This document shows positions 44,831 through 57,129 of a DNA stretch of 64,000 nucleotides, piece after piece. The position numbers were made by a program, and so were the translations under genes. Source of the stretch: Adiantum capillus-veneris (lineage: Eukaryota > Streptophyta > Polypodiopsida > Polypodiales > Pteridaceae); assembly GCA_014529385.2 (NCBI GenBank), contig CM043952.1, positions 68,269,370-68,333,369 of the forward strand. The letters run 5' to 3'. The notes below the pieces were generated by a model. The model was not told the origin of the DNA and did not search any database. It was given only the letters and a program-made list of their open reading frames with translations. Position 1 is the stretch's first letter. Each line of letters starts with the position of its first letter.

Positions 44831-47789
44831 ACACTGAGGTGTGAGAAAATCTCCACAACAATAGCACTAGCAAAAAACAAAATACAAACTAACACTGAAG
44901 TGCGAGGAAAGCTCCACAACAACAGTGTTAGCAAATAAATTTCACCAAAAAAAACATAACAAAGTACAAGAAAAATTACCTGCTATGTTCGGCTTGGCTC
45001 GGCTCGGCCCTGGTCTACTCTGCTTTGCTCTCTCTCTACTGCTCTCTTTCTCTCTCTAGAAACTCTCTCTCTAGCAATCGCAATCGTGGCAGTTTGTTCG
45101 AAGTGTCGCGGCGCTTATCTTTATAAGGCAAACAATATTTTGATCAAAACACTATTTATTCGGATTACACGTATAATATGGGTATATAGCATATAGCTCC
45201 ACAATAAACGTACAATGTATGATATACGAGCGTATAAATGCAACCTAGCTCCCAAGTCCCCGTCGTATTTGCCAACCGACTCTCCATCCTAGACCCTTGC
45301 CTTTGGTTAAGGCTGACTTGTTTCTCTCCGCTAGCTGCGATAGCCTAAGAACTCCCACCTTCAGCTCTTCACAATGCACATGCTATCACATAACATGCAA
45401 AAAGCTGATCATAAATGGACATTTACCTTCGCAGACCACATCATAGTATCCACTTGTCTCTCTTGATGTCATAGCTTGCTAAGTTTGAGTCGTTTCATGC
45501 TTTGGTAGATTTTGGAAGTTTAACCTTATCCCCATCTGCTTCAAAATCATTAGCTAGTCGCCACCGTAAAGCCTTCGTGGCTCCACACCCCCAAATGTTT
45601 TTGTGTTTAATCTCAGGAACCGGCACCCTTTCTTTTGTCCCACTCGTAGCTAGCCCAGAATCACCACACACCAGCAGCTTGCCCCTATTGCGTTTTTGGA
45701 TACACCCGTCAAGGTCGCTGGTCGGTGAGCAGTGCATCCTAGCGCTTCATCAACTGTATTTTCTGGAGCGGAATCATTGTTGCGGTCGACAGATTGACGA
45801 CAGGTCAGCAGGCGTAATAATCTAGCAGTAGCCTCTCAATCATTGCCAATGATTGTGAGCCCCGTCAGCAGCCATAATTAATCATCAGCTGGTCGCGAAT
45901 GATAGTAAGCCCCGTCAGCATGTGTAATCTTCTCTACGCTACAGGTGTCCTCTGAACTGTACCCTGCGCAAGCCTAGCAACAGTTGAGAACCTGTGTGCA
46001 ACCCTACAACCTTCGTCAGCATCAGATCAGCTAATTGGTCCGCCTCCCAGCGACTCTTGACGGTCGAGAATGGACACTAAGTGTCCATTCTCTCATAATA
46101 CCTACTCCCCCATGGCTCTCGGCCTCCGCCGGTCGCCAAGGGGTCGCAGGTATTATGAGGAATGGACACTAAGTGTACATTCCCTACCCCTTCACACCCA
46201 CCCACACATACACACACACTGTAATTACGTGGGCCCCTTGATTTCAAGGTAGCAAGTTAATTTTTTTTTATGTTCCCTTTCAAATGGCTCCATCATGGCT
46301 ATCCATTTTTTTCGTGCGTTGATTCCCATTTCCCAAGTCCTGGCCCTTGTTGCCACCATGGTAGCTAGCCTTGCACCAACCCTGGAAGGACTCATGAGTC
46401 ACGGACACTCCACAATCGTGCCCACTTGATGGCTCATAGCCACCTACGTAAGCCAGTAAAACCAATTGGGCTTGCTGAAGAGTAGCCAATTAGAAAAATA
46501 AAAATAATTGACCCCTCTTGCTAATTTTAGCTTGAGGGCCTCACTCGACGACTGTTTTCTATCGCTACTCGTTGCACGCTCTTAGTCGCCCGAAGCCCCT
46601 TACTCCTTAATCTGCTCTCTCTTTCTTGCACTGAACACCGATGACGTGGCCCAAGCAAAAAATAGAAGATGGGTAGACTTTGTTTTCAGCCTTGGAGAAT
46701 GTTTCCACCCACACAATGTGACATGCACATTTGCAGGTCCTCGCACTCCCACCTACACACCTTTTTCATCAATTCATTTCCCCCTCTTTCTCAAACATAA
46801 ATCAAGCTTTGCAAAATTTTAACTTAAAAGCTGTCTTAAACCGGATTTTTGTTGTTATATGCTTTGTATGAAAACATTTGCCGCATGAGATCAATCTGCA
46901 TTCCATCATCATGATTTGGATTTTTTCATGAATGTCGTAATGGTTGTAGGCCTTGTGGCTCACAATTGACACAATGATTTTACATTGCACTCACAATGAA
47001 AGGGAGGTTGTTGGCAGTTTTTGGGAAATGATTGGTCAAAGAGGGGTCAACATGGTAATAGATCATAAAGTATGGCTAACAAAGAGCCGTTTTTTATGAG
47101 TAGGGGACATCTCCAATGCATTATTTTCTCTATGGCTTGATTCATCTATATTCCTAGGGGTTAGTGAAGTCATAACCACTTTGGCAAGAGCTAAATATTC
47201 AATTGATCATAAACTCTCTTTTCTCGTATGTTATGTATGCCATAATTACTATTTAAGAGAAAAAGTGTGAGCATTGATATTGTGTGATGATTGTGAGCAC
47301 TTCCATGCATAAATGAATCTCATTGCACCTAATTTTTGTCTTATTTGGGCTAGTGCCGGCCATCTTGATTGAAAACTTGGTATTTTTCTTTGTGATATGC
47401 ATGTAGACATGAGAGTCACATTGATGGATGATGAGTTGGTGCATGGTTGGGATATTTTGTGTCTGAACATTGCTTGATGTATATGAATGCAAAATCATCG
47501 CATAGCACTAGAATTGAGCTTGTTTTGATGGCCAAAAGATAGGAGTATGGGTTTGTGATTGATCGTGATTTCTTTTAGTGCTTGTGATTTATGATCGTAT
47601 GACTATATAGTACTAATGATTGAGCTTATTTTGAAGAGATGTGGGTAAGCATGAGCATTCATTGATCCATGTGGGCAGTTATCATTGCAACATATTGTAA
47701 TATTTGGCTATGAGAGCCATTCATTTTCATTGCATCAAAAGTTACCGTCATCTCTAGCTCATAGCTTGCTCTAAAACGCCTGCATGGTG
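44831..47789. other. Mostly non-coding interval
   Basis: A CT-rich stretch with CTCGGCT repeats lies at 44,990-45,080. A short repeat (AGCCCCGTCAGCA) occurs twice at 45,860 and 45,912. A weak minus-strand open frame at 45,495-45,737 (80 codons) has no recognised motif. The foldback element at 46,068 is listed separately. I see no supported gene. Confidence 0.45.
46068..46183. repeat. 116-bp foldback element, palindromes within a palindrome
   Basis: The left arm (46068-46103) and right arm (46148-46183) are inverted repeats of about 35 bp ending in TCATAATACCT / AGGTATTATGA. Each arm begins or ends with its own near-perfect palindrome built on GAATGGACACT / AGTGTCCATTC. The loop is GC-rich (CTCGGCCTCCGCCGGTCGCC). 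It resembles a MITE or foldback transposon; no clear target duplication was found. Confidence 0.8.
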
Positions 47790-49087
47790 CCCTAGAATGC
47801 CCCCCCCATCAAGCACGACCTCAAGCAGAGCCCGCAATGCCACCTGCCAACACCACCATGGCTCACCATGCATGGGGACCTATTAAGATGCCATTAGATT
47901 GTATCTCCTCATGCCTACATACTACAGGACTCTGGCTTCCACCCTCGCGTATGGATTTAGCGCATCCACCACGGGGAATTAGTTCGCTATCATGCCTTCC
48001 AAAAACTCGCCAAGCTCACACCCATTCCAAAGAAACCTTATGAAAGTAGTTTTTGCCCCGCAACTTCTCTCCCTGCTGTTTGATGCCCAAGTGTCGGATG
48101 ACCAAGCTGTAAAAAACCAATGGAAGCTCCAACCCCCAAACTCAAATTATTGTTTCTTTTTTACCTAATTGGGCCCGCCAACCAATATAACCAAAAACTG
48201 GTAAAATCATTTGGCCTCACCCCCGGGGCAGTCACTTATCAAAAGACCCCTATATCACGTGCGTTCAAGAGGTAATTAATAATACCCCAATATACATACT
48301 ATACTTACACTTTGAGCCTATTTAAAAAACCCCCACCCCCCTTTGTATGTATACATTTTTATACATTTTGGTCTTTTAATAATCCTCTCCGGTTAACTCA
48401 CGTGATATCATACACATTCTAAAAAGTGACCGCCCTGGGGACTCACCTCACCGACAATCGTCACCAACTTCAACAGTCTGCATCCACTTGATCTGGACTC
48501 CATTGGAGATGCTATCACTTTTGGTCTACTCCATACACCACATAGAATGCGTACAATACCTCTCGAAGCTCCAAAATCATTAGATGGCACATCTCCTGAG
48601 ATGGGCAAACCCGACACAAACATGGCCCCAGATTGTCCATGTCTTGGCATCGAGGGCTCAGATTGCCGATTTAAAAAGGCCAGCATGCTCCACAAATCAA
48701 GCACTATGCATCCATTTAGATTGGATTCAACCACCAGGCATCACTTGGCCTATCCGTCTCAGATCTACAACCACCTTCAACTTCAAATCCTCGTATCTTG
48801 CACATCGTGGATCCGTTTGACAAGCCGTATGGACCTGCTCCTTCATCACTCCAAGATCTACATATTTGGGGCAAAAGCTAGCACCTCAGAAACTTTTCAC
48901 CTGCCACCCTGTCAGGCCCTATTTGGAGCCTTTTTGGCCTATAAAGCCAGATAAAGCAGACATCTATGTTGTCACTTGTCTTCCCAGGCTCCTCCCATCT
49001 CCTCTAGCCCTCTTACATGCATCGGTTAGCATATATATCATCGCATGTGCTCTCTACTAGGATCAACACACTTTGGCTCCACCATCA
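47790..49087 (-). repeat. 3' LTR of the minus-strand element
   Basis: Its upper edge is ACCATCA (minus-strand TGATGGT) at 49,087, next to the purine tract. It aligns with 55,771-56,828 apart from a 221-bp insertion at 48,221-48,441 that the other LTR lacks. Divergence is high (roughly one difference in eight to ten bases by eye), so the element is old. Confidence 0.7.
48221..48441. mobile_element. MITE, about 221 bp, inserted in one LTR only
   Basis: The ends are inverted repeats: CCCCGGGGCAGTCACTT at the left and AAGTGACCGCCCTGGGG at the right, 17 bp with two mismatches. CTCAC flanks both sides (48216-48220 and 48442-48446). The other LTR of the host element has the uninterrupted sequence GGCCTCACCTCA at the same place, which proves insertion. 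The interior is AT-rich and non-coding. The transposase source is unknown. Confidence 0.85.
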
Positions 49088-49103
49088 TTGCCCTACCCCC
49101 TTG
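49088..49103 (-). other. Polypurine tract of the minus-strand element
   Basis: On the minus strand CAAGGGGGTAGGGCAA precedes the LTR start TGATGGTGGAGCC. The same arrangement (AAAAGGGGGTGGGAAA then TGATGGTAC) occurs at 62,234-62,250. Confidence 0.75.
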
Positions 49104-51057
49104 TTGAACATTCATGTTCAAACAAAAAACATCTTTATTCTTCTACAACCTGCAAAAATTGGCAAAACTGCCCAAAACTATGAGCAAACTACAGAAAAAC
49201 CTACCATATGTACACTACTATCAAAACTCAAGTGGGTTGCCCACTCCCTACATCACATAGTCTCCGCCTAGAACAAAAACTTGGCAGACAGTGACTCCTT
49301 CCATCCATCTGTAGTAGCAGCCTCCAATAGTGCTTCACCCATGTCCGCAACCAGCCATCCACACAATATTCCCAAAGCACCTTAGCACTTCTATGCATCT
49401 TTACTTGCCTCATCAGCACATGTGGCCCGGTAAGCATACCATTTGTACCAACCAAAGAATTTGACACTCCCTCCCAGCCATGTAAAGCAGAGTTCACCTC
49501 GGTGGAACTCTGTACCTGGTAGATAACATACCTCATCGATGAACTTACAAGCATATATTTCAACCAGGTATTGCATACCTCCTTTGACAGCTTGGACCCA
49601 CTTTGGAAATCTCTCTTCTTTGCCATAGAACATGCTTGATGCACTGGAATCTCCACATGTAGAGGGATTAACCCTCACATCAACATGTACCCTGGTCAAA
49701 GCCTTATCCACAAGCACTTTCTTTTCTTCATCCATGGAATCCTTGGCATCATCAAAGCCCCAATCATCTTCACTTCCACAGCATACCTAATCCAAAAGGC
49801 ATGCATCCATAGCATCATGCTGGCAATACATATGCATCTCCAGCTGCTCCTCTCTTTGGTCAACACCTAATAGATCATGAGCATCAACAATATGCCCAAT
49901 CCTCTTGGCTTTCACTTCACCATTATCCACCTATCAACTTGGTAGGCTAGCTTGGATATCCATATACTCAGATTTATCTTCCTTTGCAAGTCCTTGAACA
50001 AATTGTACTGCCATAGCAATTTCCACTGCCACCTTCATCAATTTGGCTGCCAATAGAGCATTGCATGTCACCTTTGATAGCACATCCTTTCTCACTTTCT
50101 TGGACACTTCAGCATGTTCTTCTTCCACATTGGCTATGAACATCTCATTAGCTAAACAAGAAGGCACCTTTACCTTTAGCTTTACCATCACCGACTCATC
50201 AAAATTGGTCTCCTTGTCATAGGATGTGGGCTAATCAGGTCCATCTTCCTTGCCTGTCTCCCAGAAATTGGAACTGGCATCTCCGTCTTCACATCAACAT
50301 CATACACTAACTCAGCATCCGCGTCTTCAATCTCTTGCTACTCCACAAATTCTTGACCATCATCTAGGCTTTGCACACTTTCTTCATCCCTTTCTGAACC
50401 CTCAATCTCTACAACTTGATTGCAATCTGCTACCTTCGCGTACAAGCTTTCCACAAGAATAGGCTCTGCCTCTTTAATCTGCGCTAGAAACCCAACACCT
50501 ACTTCCTCTTTGGCACATTCTCTCACTTCAACAAGGGGCTTATCTTCTTTTACAAGCTCATCCATCACTGGAGCATGCACATCATAAACTGGAAACCTCC
50601 CAAGGAACATGATCAATTGTTGGGATTACCTCAACGGGCTTTGCATCTTGCACAACTGTCACTGCCTTTGACTAAACCATAGAATAATATTCTAGCTTTG
50701 CAATGGGTACATAATCTGCAGACTTTAGCAAACCCATCTCTAGCTTCTGCTTCACCTTTTTCCTCTTCATCTTGGCCATACACACTCAGCACCGTCTTCC
50801 ACCTTATCTTTGATCCTAGGATGCAAGCACTCAAGAAGCTTTGAAAGCTTCAAACATTGTTCACCTTTCACCCCAGTGGCAACCTCTAATTGTTTCCAAC
50901 TGGTTTCAAATTGCCTTTACGTCAAGGTACACCCCTCTGGTAGGAAAAAAAAGCCTGTAAAATGTTCAAAAAACCCTCTTATAAGGAGGGAGTATCCATT
51001 TTTGGCATTTTTTTCATTTGATGACACTTGGCGACTCTTTTGGTATGCTTGCATGTT

Positions 51058-51119
<62 letters not shown>

Positions 51120-51240
51120 GGAACCGCCCCTTATCTCACCAGCAATATCGTTTGGGGGGGGGGGGGGGGGGGGGATCTGTCTTCAACTTCGTCTCAAAAG
51201 GGGGGGCCCTTGGGCGCGGGAACCGGACCCTTGCGGGCAC
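49104..51240 (-). pseudogene. Interior of the minus-strand element, decayed acidic protein frames
   Basis: The minus-strand frames 50,616-50,338, 50,191-49,934 and 49,735-49,391 are coding-like fragments. They are acidic and valine-rich (MIMFLGRFPVYDVHAPVMDE; ANVEEEHAEVSKKVRKDVLS; RFPKWVQAVKGGMQYLVEIY). I see no zinc knuckle, protease, reverse transcriptase or integrase, and no known family. They probably derive from one element-encoded or captured protein. A (CT)n tract and a G tract follow at 51,062-51,175. Confidence 0.4.
51062..51116. repeat. (CT)n microsatellite
   Basis: About 27 CT units. They create spurious Ser/Leu open frames on the plus strand. A run of about 17 G follows at 51,155-51,173. 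Confidence 0.97.
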
Positions 51241-51441
51241 GCCTAGCACATCCCCCGGTTGCATGCACAACAGCATGCCCGACCACCGCCAACCCGTACT
51301 AGCCAAGGGTCACTACAGTGCGCCACCGGTTGGGCAAAAACGCTGCCAAAACCCCTCGCGCCACCTAGCACACTACAAAGCACCACCATCACAACACTGA
51401 GCCAGTCCCGCCATATCCACGGGGTGAGGGATCTCCCCTCT

Positions 51442-51762
51442 TGTAAATAAGGAGGATGCATGAGAGCTACACAAGACAAGCACAAAGCACACAGAGATGG
51501 AAAGCTTCTTCTTCTTCTCATAGAAAAGAGAGTACAAAATGACTAAGTGCTAAAACTGAAAAGTAGCACATATGTACATGCAATCACTAAGTGTGAACTC
51601 GCTAGAAGCGTACTAGGCTGGCACTATAAGTGTAGTCCAACTGTAGAATCACTGGCAAAGATCCTCCGTGTCGGTCACCTAACGCGCCAGTGAGTAAATG
51701 TCGTAAGCGGCCAAGACCCGTAGTGGATGCCAGCTCAAGATGTAGAGCTCGACATCTCAACA
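51442..51762 (-). repeat. 3' LTR of the copia element
   Basis: In plus coordinates TGTAAATAAGG to CATCTCAACA, 321 bp. A C-rich run (minus-strand purine tract GAGGGGGAG) follows at 51,763-51,772. Confidence 0.95.
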
Positions 51763-51776
51763 CTCCCCCTCGAGCT

Positions 51777-54700
51777 CTACATGTCGCAAAGTCCAAGCAT
51801 AGTCCGGAAACGTCGAAGCTTCTCAGCTCCGAGGGCCTTGGTAAAGATATCGGCTATCTGCTCCTCTGTGCTGACGTAGACTGAGTCGATGTTGCCCGCC
51901 AACACTCGCTCTCGAACGTAGTGGTAATGGACCTCTATGTGCTTGGTATTGGCATGGAGCATGAGCTCTCCGAAAACCAATACTGACAAGATACTTGGAA
52001 ATCCTGTCATACCATGCTCTAGAGCCTTGCTTCAAACCATACAAAGCTTTGAGAAGCCTGCATACATAATCTGGGTAACCTGGATCAACATAACCAGGTG
52101 GCTGATCCATATACACTTCCTCTTGCAACTCACCATTCAAGAAGGCATTATTTACATCCATTTGATGCATAATCCATCCTCTAGATGCAGCCACTGCTAT
52201 GACAGCTCTCACAGTCGTCATCTTTTCCACTGGAGCAAAGGTCTCCTCATAGTCTATGCCATACGTCTATGCATAACCCTTTGCGACCAGCCTTGCCTTC
52301 TGGCGCTCAATGTTACCATCAGCCTTATGCTTGGTTTTATACACCCATTTAAAGCCAATAGCTTTCTTACCACTTGGCAATGGCACCAACTCCCATGTGT
52401 CATTTGCTTCCAATGCATCCATCTCTTCATTCATTGCATCATCCCAATGCACATTTCCAAGTGCATCCTCAAAACATGTGGGCTCCACATCCTGTATCAC
52501 CTTAGCCATGTAGGCTTGGTGATGCGCTAGATACCCATCATAAGTCAATTTCTAAACTGGATTTCTGACTCTGTTAGATATGCGCGGTCATGGGTCACTC
52601 CTTTGCCCTCTAGCATCTTCTTGTACTTTCCTTACACCAGGTATCCTGACATCCGGAATTCCAAATTCCTCATCAAGACTTTGTTCAGAAACATCTGAAT
52701 CCATGTCTACATGTGAAAAACCTGATGATGCATCAGCCATAAAGGGAGGTTCATCAACCTTTTCCTTTCCTTTTTGTAATACATTCCCTGTACCTGCTGG
52801 TGGAGTAGCCTACATACGTAGTCTACCATTCCATGGCTTCTCAACAGAGCCACAAGAAGATGACTCTTGTGGTCCACTCAAAACCTATGACTGTGGCCTC
52901 ACATTTTGTACAACCACATCATCTTTTACATCATCCCCAGTAGTGCCATGTGCATTACTGTACCAACTGCTCATCTCATCAAAGACTACATCTCTGCTCA
53001 CTCGTAATTCTCGTGTAGTAGGATTGTAGCACCTGTACCCCTTTTGTTCAAGGGAATATCCCACAAGAATACATTTCTCTGCTTTAGGATCCAATTTCCT
53101 ACACAACTCATCTGGTACATGCACCTAAGTGTGCCAAATCAGGCTTTGTACCTGTAAACTTTTCCTCAAGTGTTACATCATGCACCGCAGCTGTAGGTGT
53201 CCTGTTCATAATGTACACAGCTGTATTTACAGCTTCAGCCCAGAAATGATGAGGCATTTTCTTCTCATTCATCAATGCACGTGCAACCTCTGCAATGTGC
53301 CTGTTTTTCCTTTCTGCGACCCCATTCTGCTGTGGAGTATATATGCATGTAAACTGCCTGTGTATACCATGCATTCGCAGAAAATCTGAAAAATCGTTGG
53401 AGAAGTACTCTCCCCCGCCATCTGACCTCAAAGTCTTGATTTGCATATCTGTCTCCTTCTCAATCATGACTTTAAAGTCTTGAAAGTGACCAAACACTTC
53501 ACTTTTGTTACGCATGAAGTAGACCCATACTTTCCTTGTATGGTCATCAATGAAAGAGACATAATACCTGCAACCATGTATACTTGCAGTATCGGTTGGA
53601 CCCCAAACATCTGTGTGCACCACCTCAAGTGGCTTTTTACATACATTGCGCTCATGTGGAAATGAGCCCTTTGACTGTTTTCCAAACTAGCATGCTGCAC
53701 ACACTTTATGCATACCATCGACCTTGAATTTGGGCAAACCTTTTACAATCTGTTTTGATTGCATGCTGCGCAATCTCTGCTCATTGACATGGCCAATGCG
53801 TTTGTGCCAAATGTCAACATCAGCCACAACACCTGTGCCCTGTGCAAATAATGCAGCTTTTACCTCAGGCATATCTATATTCAGCGTAAACATTCTGCCC
53901 ACACATTTGCCCTCTGTGATCAGCTTACAGCCATTCTGGAAATCTTCTACATAACAGCCATTCGGATTGAAACGAACCTGCAAACCCTGCTCAACCATTT
54001 TTCCAACAGAGACAAGATTCTTTGTAATGTTTGGGACATGAAGTACATCTGCTAACTACTTTGATTTCCCACTCTTCGTATTTAGAGGTATGTCCCCTAC
54101 ATGAGCAATGGGGTGAGCTGTGTCATCTCCTGTCTGCACATAGCCTGACACATCTTGTTTGCGCATATCTCTAAACCACTCTCCACGAGACGTCATGTGA
54201 TTAGAGGCAGCTGAATCCACATACCAACCATCATCTTGGGTGGAATTCTCTGTAGTCATTGTATTCATTACATGCTGCATAACAAACATGCGCTCATTTT
54301 TGCTGTCATCTGCATCTCTGCTAGTAGATGCATAGTTGCCCTGTTCTCTCTTTCCACTTGCTTTTCCATTTGGACAGTCACGTGACATGTGACCTCTTTC
54401 ACCACAAGTCCAACATTCTCTGCTATCTGCAGTATGTTGCTGCCTGCTTGATCCTGCACCACGATCTCTTTGACTCATCCTGCCTTGAGACTGGTTTCCC
54501 CTACCACCTGTATTGTTTTGATTTGATTGACCTTCTTGAAATTGGCCCCTGCAACCCCTTGGACCTCGACCATGACCTCTACCTCTACCTCTGTTGGAGT
54601 TAGAATAGAAGGCCTGTTCAGAATTATTTCTACCATGAGAAGAAGATGTGTCAAGGTTATTCTCCTCAAGAATAAGCATAGAAATCAAATCTTGGAACAC

Positions 54701-55243
54701 GAGGATGTCGTCTCTTGTATTCATGGAAGACCTGAAATGTACATACTCATCTCCTAGACCATCCAAGCATGCACGGACAATGTCATCATCTTCCACTGAG
54801 AATTTAATAGATCCAAGAGCCTCAATGATACTCTTGATCTTCAAGGCATAATCATTGATGGAGAGGTTGTTCCTCTTAACTTGATTTAGCTCCGACTTTA
54901 GTTGAAGCTTCCTGGCCTTGGTGTTCACCTCGAACACTCTGCCTAAGTTTTTCCATGCAATGGCGGGGGTTTCAGCATCCTGTAGATAGCCCATCATGCC
55001 ATCTGTGATGCTCATAGAAATCCAATACATCACATTGTTGTGGCCTTGTTGCCAATCCCTCAAAGCTTTCCTTTGTTCTGCTGTAGCATTTGCCTCGGGA
55101 ATCTCTGGTTTCTTTTCATTGTCTCCTTCTACATAATCCCAATAACCTTTTCCTTTTAGGAAATTTGTTATTTTGAACTTCCATGCAGGGTAGTTATTTT
55201 TCTCAAGCTTCTCAGTGACAATCTGACTGAAACCGTCAGACAT
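51777..55243 (-). pseudogene. Copia polyprotein remnant with seven stops, two frame changes and a deletion
   Basis: It starts at ATG 55,241-55,243. In order: Gag core; glycine/arginine-rich linker; zinc knuckle CWTCGERGHMSRDC (54,374-54,414); protease with WYVDSAASNHM (near 54,210); integrase zinc-binding region (53,998-53,687) and core with VVHTDVWG, YVSFIDD and NGVAERKNRH (53,623-53,108); reverse transcriptase with FKWVYKTKHKADG and [11 protein letters not shown] (52,548-51,975); last RNase H segment with [16 protein letters not shown] and [10 protein letters not shown]. Stops lie at 54056, 53687, 52885, 52810, 52553 and 52267 (all TAG) and 52588 (TGA). There is a frame change near 53,128, and a junction near 51,975 where the YVDD-bearing part of reverse transcriptase and most of RNase H are gone. 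Confidence 0.93.
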
Positions 55244-55434
55244 CTTGAAGCACTAAGACAAAATAGCTGCAATCTGCAAAAACCTGCAAATCTGCAAAAA
55301 CCCGTAAATCTCTGTGTACTGCACTTTGGAGACCTGTTCAGAAACTTGTATGAAAAACCCCTGGATCTGGTCGTGGATTGTGAACGAAGGGATTGTGATG
55401 CTCTTGCTTTCTTAGCCTCTCTTGCCTGCACCAG

Positions 55435-55446
55435 GCTCTGATACCA
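55435..55446 (-). other. Primer-binding site of the copia element, initiator tRNA-Met
   Basis: On the minus strand TGGTATCAGAGC follows the LTR end TTTACA without a gap. Confidence 0.95.
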
Positions 55447-55765
55447 TGTAAAGAAAGAGGATGCAAGAGAGCTACACAAGACAAGCACAAAGCACACAAA
55501 GATGGAAAGCTTCTTCTTCTTCTCACAGAAAAGAGAGTACAAAATGACTAAGTGCTAAAACTGAAAAGTAGAACATATGTACATGCAATCACTAAGTGTG
55601 AACTCGCTAGAAGCGTACTAGGCTGGCACTATAAGTGTACTCCAGCTGTAATCACTGGCAGAGATCCTCCGTGTCAGTCACCTAACGCGCCAGTGAGTAA
55701 ATGTCGTAAGCGGCCAAGACCCGTAGTGGATGCCAACTCAAGATGTAGATCTCAACATCTCAACA
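55447..55765 (-). repeat. 5' LTR of the copia element
   Basis: In plus coordinates TGTAAAGAAAG to CATCTCAACA, 319 bp, followed by the duplicated CCTCT. Differences from the lower copy include a 2-bp indel. Confidence 0.95.
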
Positions 55766-56828
55766 CCTCTCTCCCCGCCCTAAAATGATCCCACCATCAA
55801 GCACAGTGGATCTCAGAGCCCGTAGCACCACCTGCCAACACCGACATGGCTCACCACGCATGGGGACCTTTTAGGATTCCATTAGAGTGTATCTCCTCAC
55901 GCCTATATACTGCATGACTCTAGCTTCTACCCTTGTATATAGGCTTAACCCATCTGCCATGTGGTAGCACCAGGTGTCATGCCCTCCAAACCTCCCCAAG
56001 CTCACACCCATCCCCTGCAACTTCTCTCCCTGCAGTTTGATGCCCAGGGGTCAGATGATCGAGCTGTAAAAAGCCAATGAAATCTCTTGCTCCCAACCTC
56101 AACTTTTCAAGCCCTCTTTCTTTTTTACCTTTGTCGGGCCTACCAACCCATACGACCAAAAATTGGTAAAGTCAGTTGGCCTCACCTCAGCGGCAATCGT
56201 CACCAAATTCAAAAGTCTGCATCTTCTCGGTTCGGACTCCGTTTGAGATGCTCTCACTTTTTCTCTACTCCATACACCACATAGAATCCATACAAACCTG
56301 GTAAAGCTCTAAAATCATTAGATGGCACATCTCTCGAGATGGCCAAGCCGGCACAAACTTGGCCCCTGACAAAACTTCAATTGTCCATATCTTGGCATCC
56401 AAGAGTCAGATTGCCGATCTAAAAGGCCATCATGCTCCACAAATCAAGCACTCCACATCCATAATTTCAGATTCTCTCTGACCACTTGGCATCACGTGGC
56501 CTTTCCGTCTCAAATCTGCAACCACCTCCAACTTCAAATCCCCGCATCTTGCACACCGTGGCTCCGTTTGATGAGCCGTCTAGACCTTCTTCTTCAGCAC
56601 TTCAAGCTATACATATTTGGGCCAAAATCTAGCACCTTGGACACTTTTCACCTGCCACCTTGTTAGGCCCTATCTGGAGCCTTTTTGGCTTATAAAGCAT
56701 ACATCTCCGTTGTCACTTATCGGCCCGGGTTCTTCCCATCTACTCTAGCATTCTATCATGCATCTGTTAGCATACATACCACCACATGTGCCCTCTTCTA
56801 GTGTCGACACACTTTGGCTGCACCAACA
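55766..56828 (-). repeat. Larger part of the 5' LTR of the minus-strand element
   Basis: It aligns with 47,790-49,087 without the MITE. Its upper end, CACCAACA on the plus strand, is the LTR start TGTTGGTG on the minus strand. The rest of this LTR should continue below 51,441 on the far side of the copia element. Confidence 0.65.
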
Positions 56829-57129
56829 TTGTGGAATAGAGATGTTGGTGTGTGATATGCACTAAAGCTTCCCTTGAAGCATGTGTGTGCATTAATGTGT
56901 CAAAACGAGCATGTGCAAGTGATTTTGTGTCGTTTTGAAGGTGAAAACTACTAGTTCAGGGTGTTGTGTTTACCCTGGGTTGTAGAGAGGTGCACATTGT
57001 GTGTTTTGAGTGTGTACCCTCTTCCTCCTTTACATCTTTGGGTGCTCCCATGGAGGAGCACATTGATTGCTCCCTATTCAGTGAAGAAGAGCAGGTTTTT
57101 GCATTGGTGGAGAAGAAAGTCTAGACGAA

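Larger units (their letters stand above)
51442..55765 (-). mobile_element. Ty1/copia retrotransposon, complete ends, internally deleted
   Basis: LTRs are 51442-51762 and 55447-55765, primer site 55435-55446, purine tract next to the lower LTR, and CCTCT duplicated at 51437-51441 and 55766-55770. Domain order on the minus strand is Gag with zinc knuckle, protease, integrase, reverse transcriptase, then the end of RNase H, which is the copia order. LTR divergence is about 12 differences in 320 bp. It inserted into an LTR of the older minus-strand element. Confidence 0.97.
47790..56828 (-). mobile_element. Minus-strand LTR element, one LTR split by a copia insertion
   Basis: Homologous blocks at about 47,790-49,087 and 55,771-56,828 lie in the same direction and share, in order, CACCTGCCAACACC, GGGGACCT, GGCCTCACC and CATCACATAG-type segments up to CTTTGGCT(C/G)CACCA. 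Read on the minus strand each LTR starts TG(A/T)TGGTG. A purine tract sits just inside the lower copy, which fixes the minus direction. The interior (49,104 to about 51,240) shows no polymerase, so the element is probably non-autonomous. The higher LTR is interrupted by the copia element with duplicated CCTCT. The outer limit near 47,790 is not sharp. Confidence 0.65.

Noticed and set aside
51018-51400. Several overlapping plus-strand open frames with Ser/Leu and Gly runs
   Set aside because: They are produced by the (CT)n and G microsatellites and are open in all frames.
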